Source: Glomus cerebriforme (lineage: Eukaryota > Glomeromycota > Glomeromycetes > Glomerales > Glomeraceae). Taken from it: DNA of 31,229 nucleotides. Under the pieces are notes generated by a model that made no database searches, was not told the origin of the DNA, and saw only the letters and a program-made list of their open reading frames with translations. The position numbers and the translations under genes were made by a program. Below, one piece after another: positions 30,296 through 31,229 of the stretch (position 1 is the first letter of the stretch; each line of letters begins with the position of its first letter). The stretch is taken from NCBI GenBank assembly GCA_003550305.1, contig QKYT01000076.1:63635-94863 (forward strand). The letters are read 5' to 3'.

Positions 30296-30819
30296 ATTTT
30301 CAAAAGTTTTCAGAATATTATGGCATTAATTTTTGTAAACTTACAAAATCGTAAATTTTTACAATTTTTCGCATTAAAAATTTCCTGATGTATTAATTAT
30401 TAAACTTTACTATTCCATGATTTTATTACTAATACTAATAGTACTAATACTAATACAGTTGTTACTGGATATAACAAACTTTTCGTTCCAGAGAATTTAG
30501 TTCAGTATAGAGTAAATTCGTTATATAATATACTGAATTCCTAGTAATTTTGGCCAAATTTATAGTATTGACCAGAATTATAATTTCAAATTTTCAAAAA
30601 AGGTTATACATTAATTACTAATAATTCGACCTGAGTTAATACATAGTCATATGACTGTTCATTATAGAAAATAAAAATTAATATATAGTTTATATATTTT
30701 GGCTATTAAGGTGAGTTCGATATACAGTATATAGCATTTTATTATAGCAATTTAGTATAACCAGTGTAATTAATTATAGAAAATTCAGTTCTGAGAACTT
30801 TAGTTTAGTATAACAACAT
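30296..30819. other. AT-rich stretch, possible pogo-like ends
   Basis: CAGTTGTTACTGGATATAAC near 30459 follows a TA and resembles pogo/Tigger-type termini, and GTATAACAAC near 30808-30817 could be the opposite end. The match is too loose to define an element. Confidence 0.3.
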
Positions 30820-30936
30820 CAGGAAGTTTTAAACAGGCGTATAAAGTGTAAACATACGCCATGTGTTGCTCAACACCAAAAAAGTATTGCGCAATGAACC
30901 CTTTGTAAACCAACGTGATTAAAAATATGTTGTGCA
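30820..30936 (-). repeat. Dispersed repeat copy B (inverted relative to 756-872)
   Basis: 117 bp align gap-free with the reverse complement of 756-872. Copy B keeps more CpG (for example GGCGTA and ACGCC where copy A has GGCATA and ACACC), so it looks younger or less decayed. It lacks the left arm of the copy A hairpin. Confidence 0.7.
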
Positions 30937-31026
30937 TAAGTTTCTGGGTGAAACTAATGAGTTTAGCAATTGACGTATGCGAAACTAGTTTAAACATTTT
31001 GTCAAAATTTTAATAAAATAAAAAAC
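30937..31026. other. Short AT-rich spacer
   Basis: Nothing recognised. Confidence 0.3.
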
Positions 31027-31100
31027 TGCGAAACTGACGAAACTTGACAAAACTGATGAAACTTGACGAAACTTGACGAAACTTGCAAAACTTGTATGAC
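31027..31100. repeat. Short minisatellite of GAAACTTGAC units
   Basis: About six imperfect copies of a 10-11-bp unit, GAAACTTGAC with variants GAAACTGAC and AAAACTGAT, run from 31027 to about 31100. Confidence 0.7.
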
Positions 31101-31229
31101 TTATAAAATTGTAATTTACAATTAAAAATTGTTGTATAATATAAACAAAAAATTTATTTATTTATTTATTATATTATTTATGTACAAATTCTTTAATATT
31201 TACATTTAGCTTTACATTTTCTTTATTGA
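31101..31229. other. AT-rich window end
   Basis: A TTTATTTATTTATTTATT run and otherwise featureless AT-rich DNA. Confidence 0.4.

Noticed and set aside
30459..30817. Possible pogo-like MITE
   Set aside because: The two candidate ends share only GTTGTTA-like sequence and lack a convincing TA-flanked match on the right.
1..31229. tRNA, rRNA or CRISPR features
   Set aside because: I scanned by eye for GGTTCRA-type tRNA B boxes and for regular spacer arrays. The tandem repeats found have no unique spacers, and no tRNA fold was evident.

Overview
The window is an AT-rich eukaryotic segment made mostly of broken and nested transposable elements, with a few host-type genes. Short GT-AG introns, long A/T runs, and remnants of MULE/FAR1-type, hAT, Tigger/pogo, Tc1 and Plavaka-like transposases suggest a fungus. 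The protein families recall the arbuscular mycorrhizal fungi (Glomeromycotina, Rhizophagus-like). That placement is an inference from family content, not a database match.

Layout. 1-470 is a tandem array of splice-signal-bearing units. 746-872 is one copy of a repeat whose inverted partner lies at 30820-30936. 1228-3743 is a decayed MULE transposase, split by a 541-bp fold-back element (1376-1916, TSD TTG) and by a 171-bp MITE (3221-3391). 4247-4420 encodes a fragment of a Myb/SANT-like domain. 4488-5653 is a non-autonomous hAT element with its own splice-like array, inserted at the 3' end of a Tigger-like transposase relic (5663-6463, minus). 6634-7534 is a frame-broken gene with a PD-(D/E)XK nuclease-like C-terminus. 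8064-8541 (minus) is the best host gene: two exons, a predicted mitochondrial presequence and one membrane segment. 9271-10250 is a second hAT transposase relic. 10933-12244 is a complete Tc1 element, the youngest-looking insertion. 12489-13085 holds retroelement-like scraps and 13310-13827 a second Myb/SANT-like relic. 14301-17006 (minus) is the C-terminal part of another Tigger transposase, split by a poly(A)-tailed retro-insertion with an 18-bp TSD (14329-15989), a 452-bp unknown insertion and a second copy of the 171-bp MITE. 17173-19058 is repeat-rich non-coding DNA. 19059-19334 (minus) is a tentative two-exon small gene. 19508-23502 is a structurally complete hAT element with 14-bp TIRs and a perfect 8-bp TSD. 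24064-26935 is a decayed Plavaka-type transposase. 27494-27849 is another MITE. 27925-28995 (minus) is a multi-exon coiled-coil gene relic. The right end is minisatellites.

Two themes connect the regions. First, decay of the older elements is mostly C-to-T/G-to-A: key Cys and His codons have become Tyr, and Trp/Arg/Gln codons have become stops. The ambiguous bases (N) sit inside multicopy elements, often where a G would create CpG, as expected from 5-methylcytosine deamination between collapsed copies. Second, three separate arrays repeat a unit made of a branch-point-like motif, a pyrimidine tract ending in TAG, a short exon-like core and a GT donor. Two of the arrays lie inside hAT-type elements; in the autonomous element the array is immediately upstream of the transposase.
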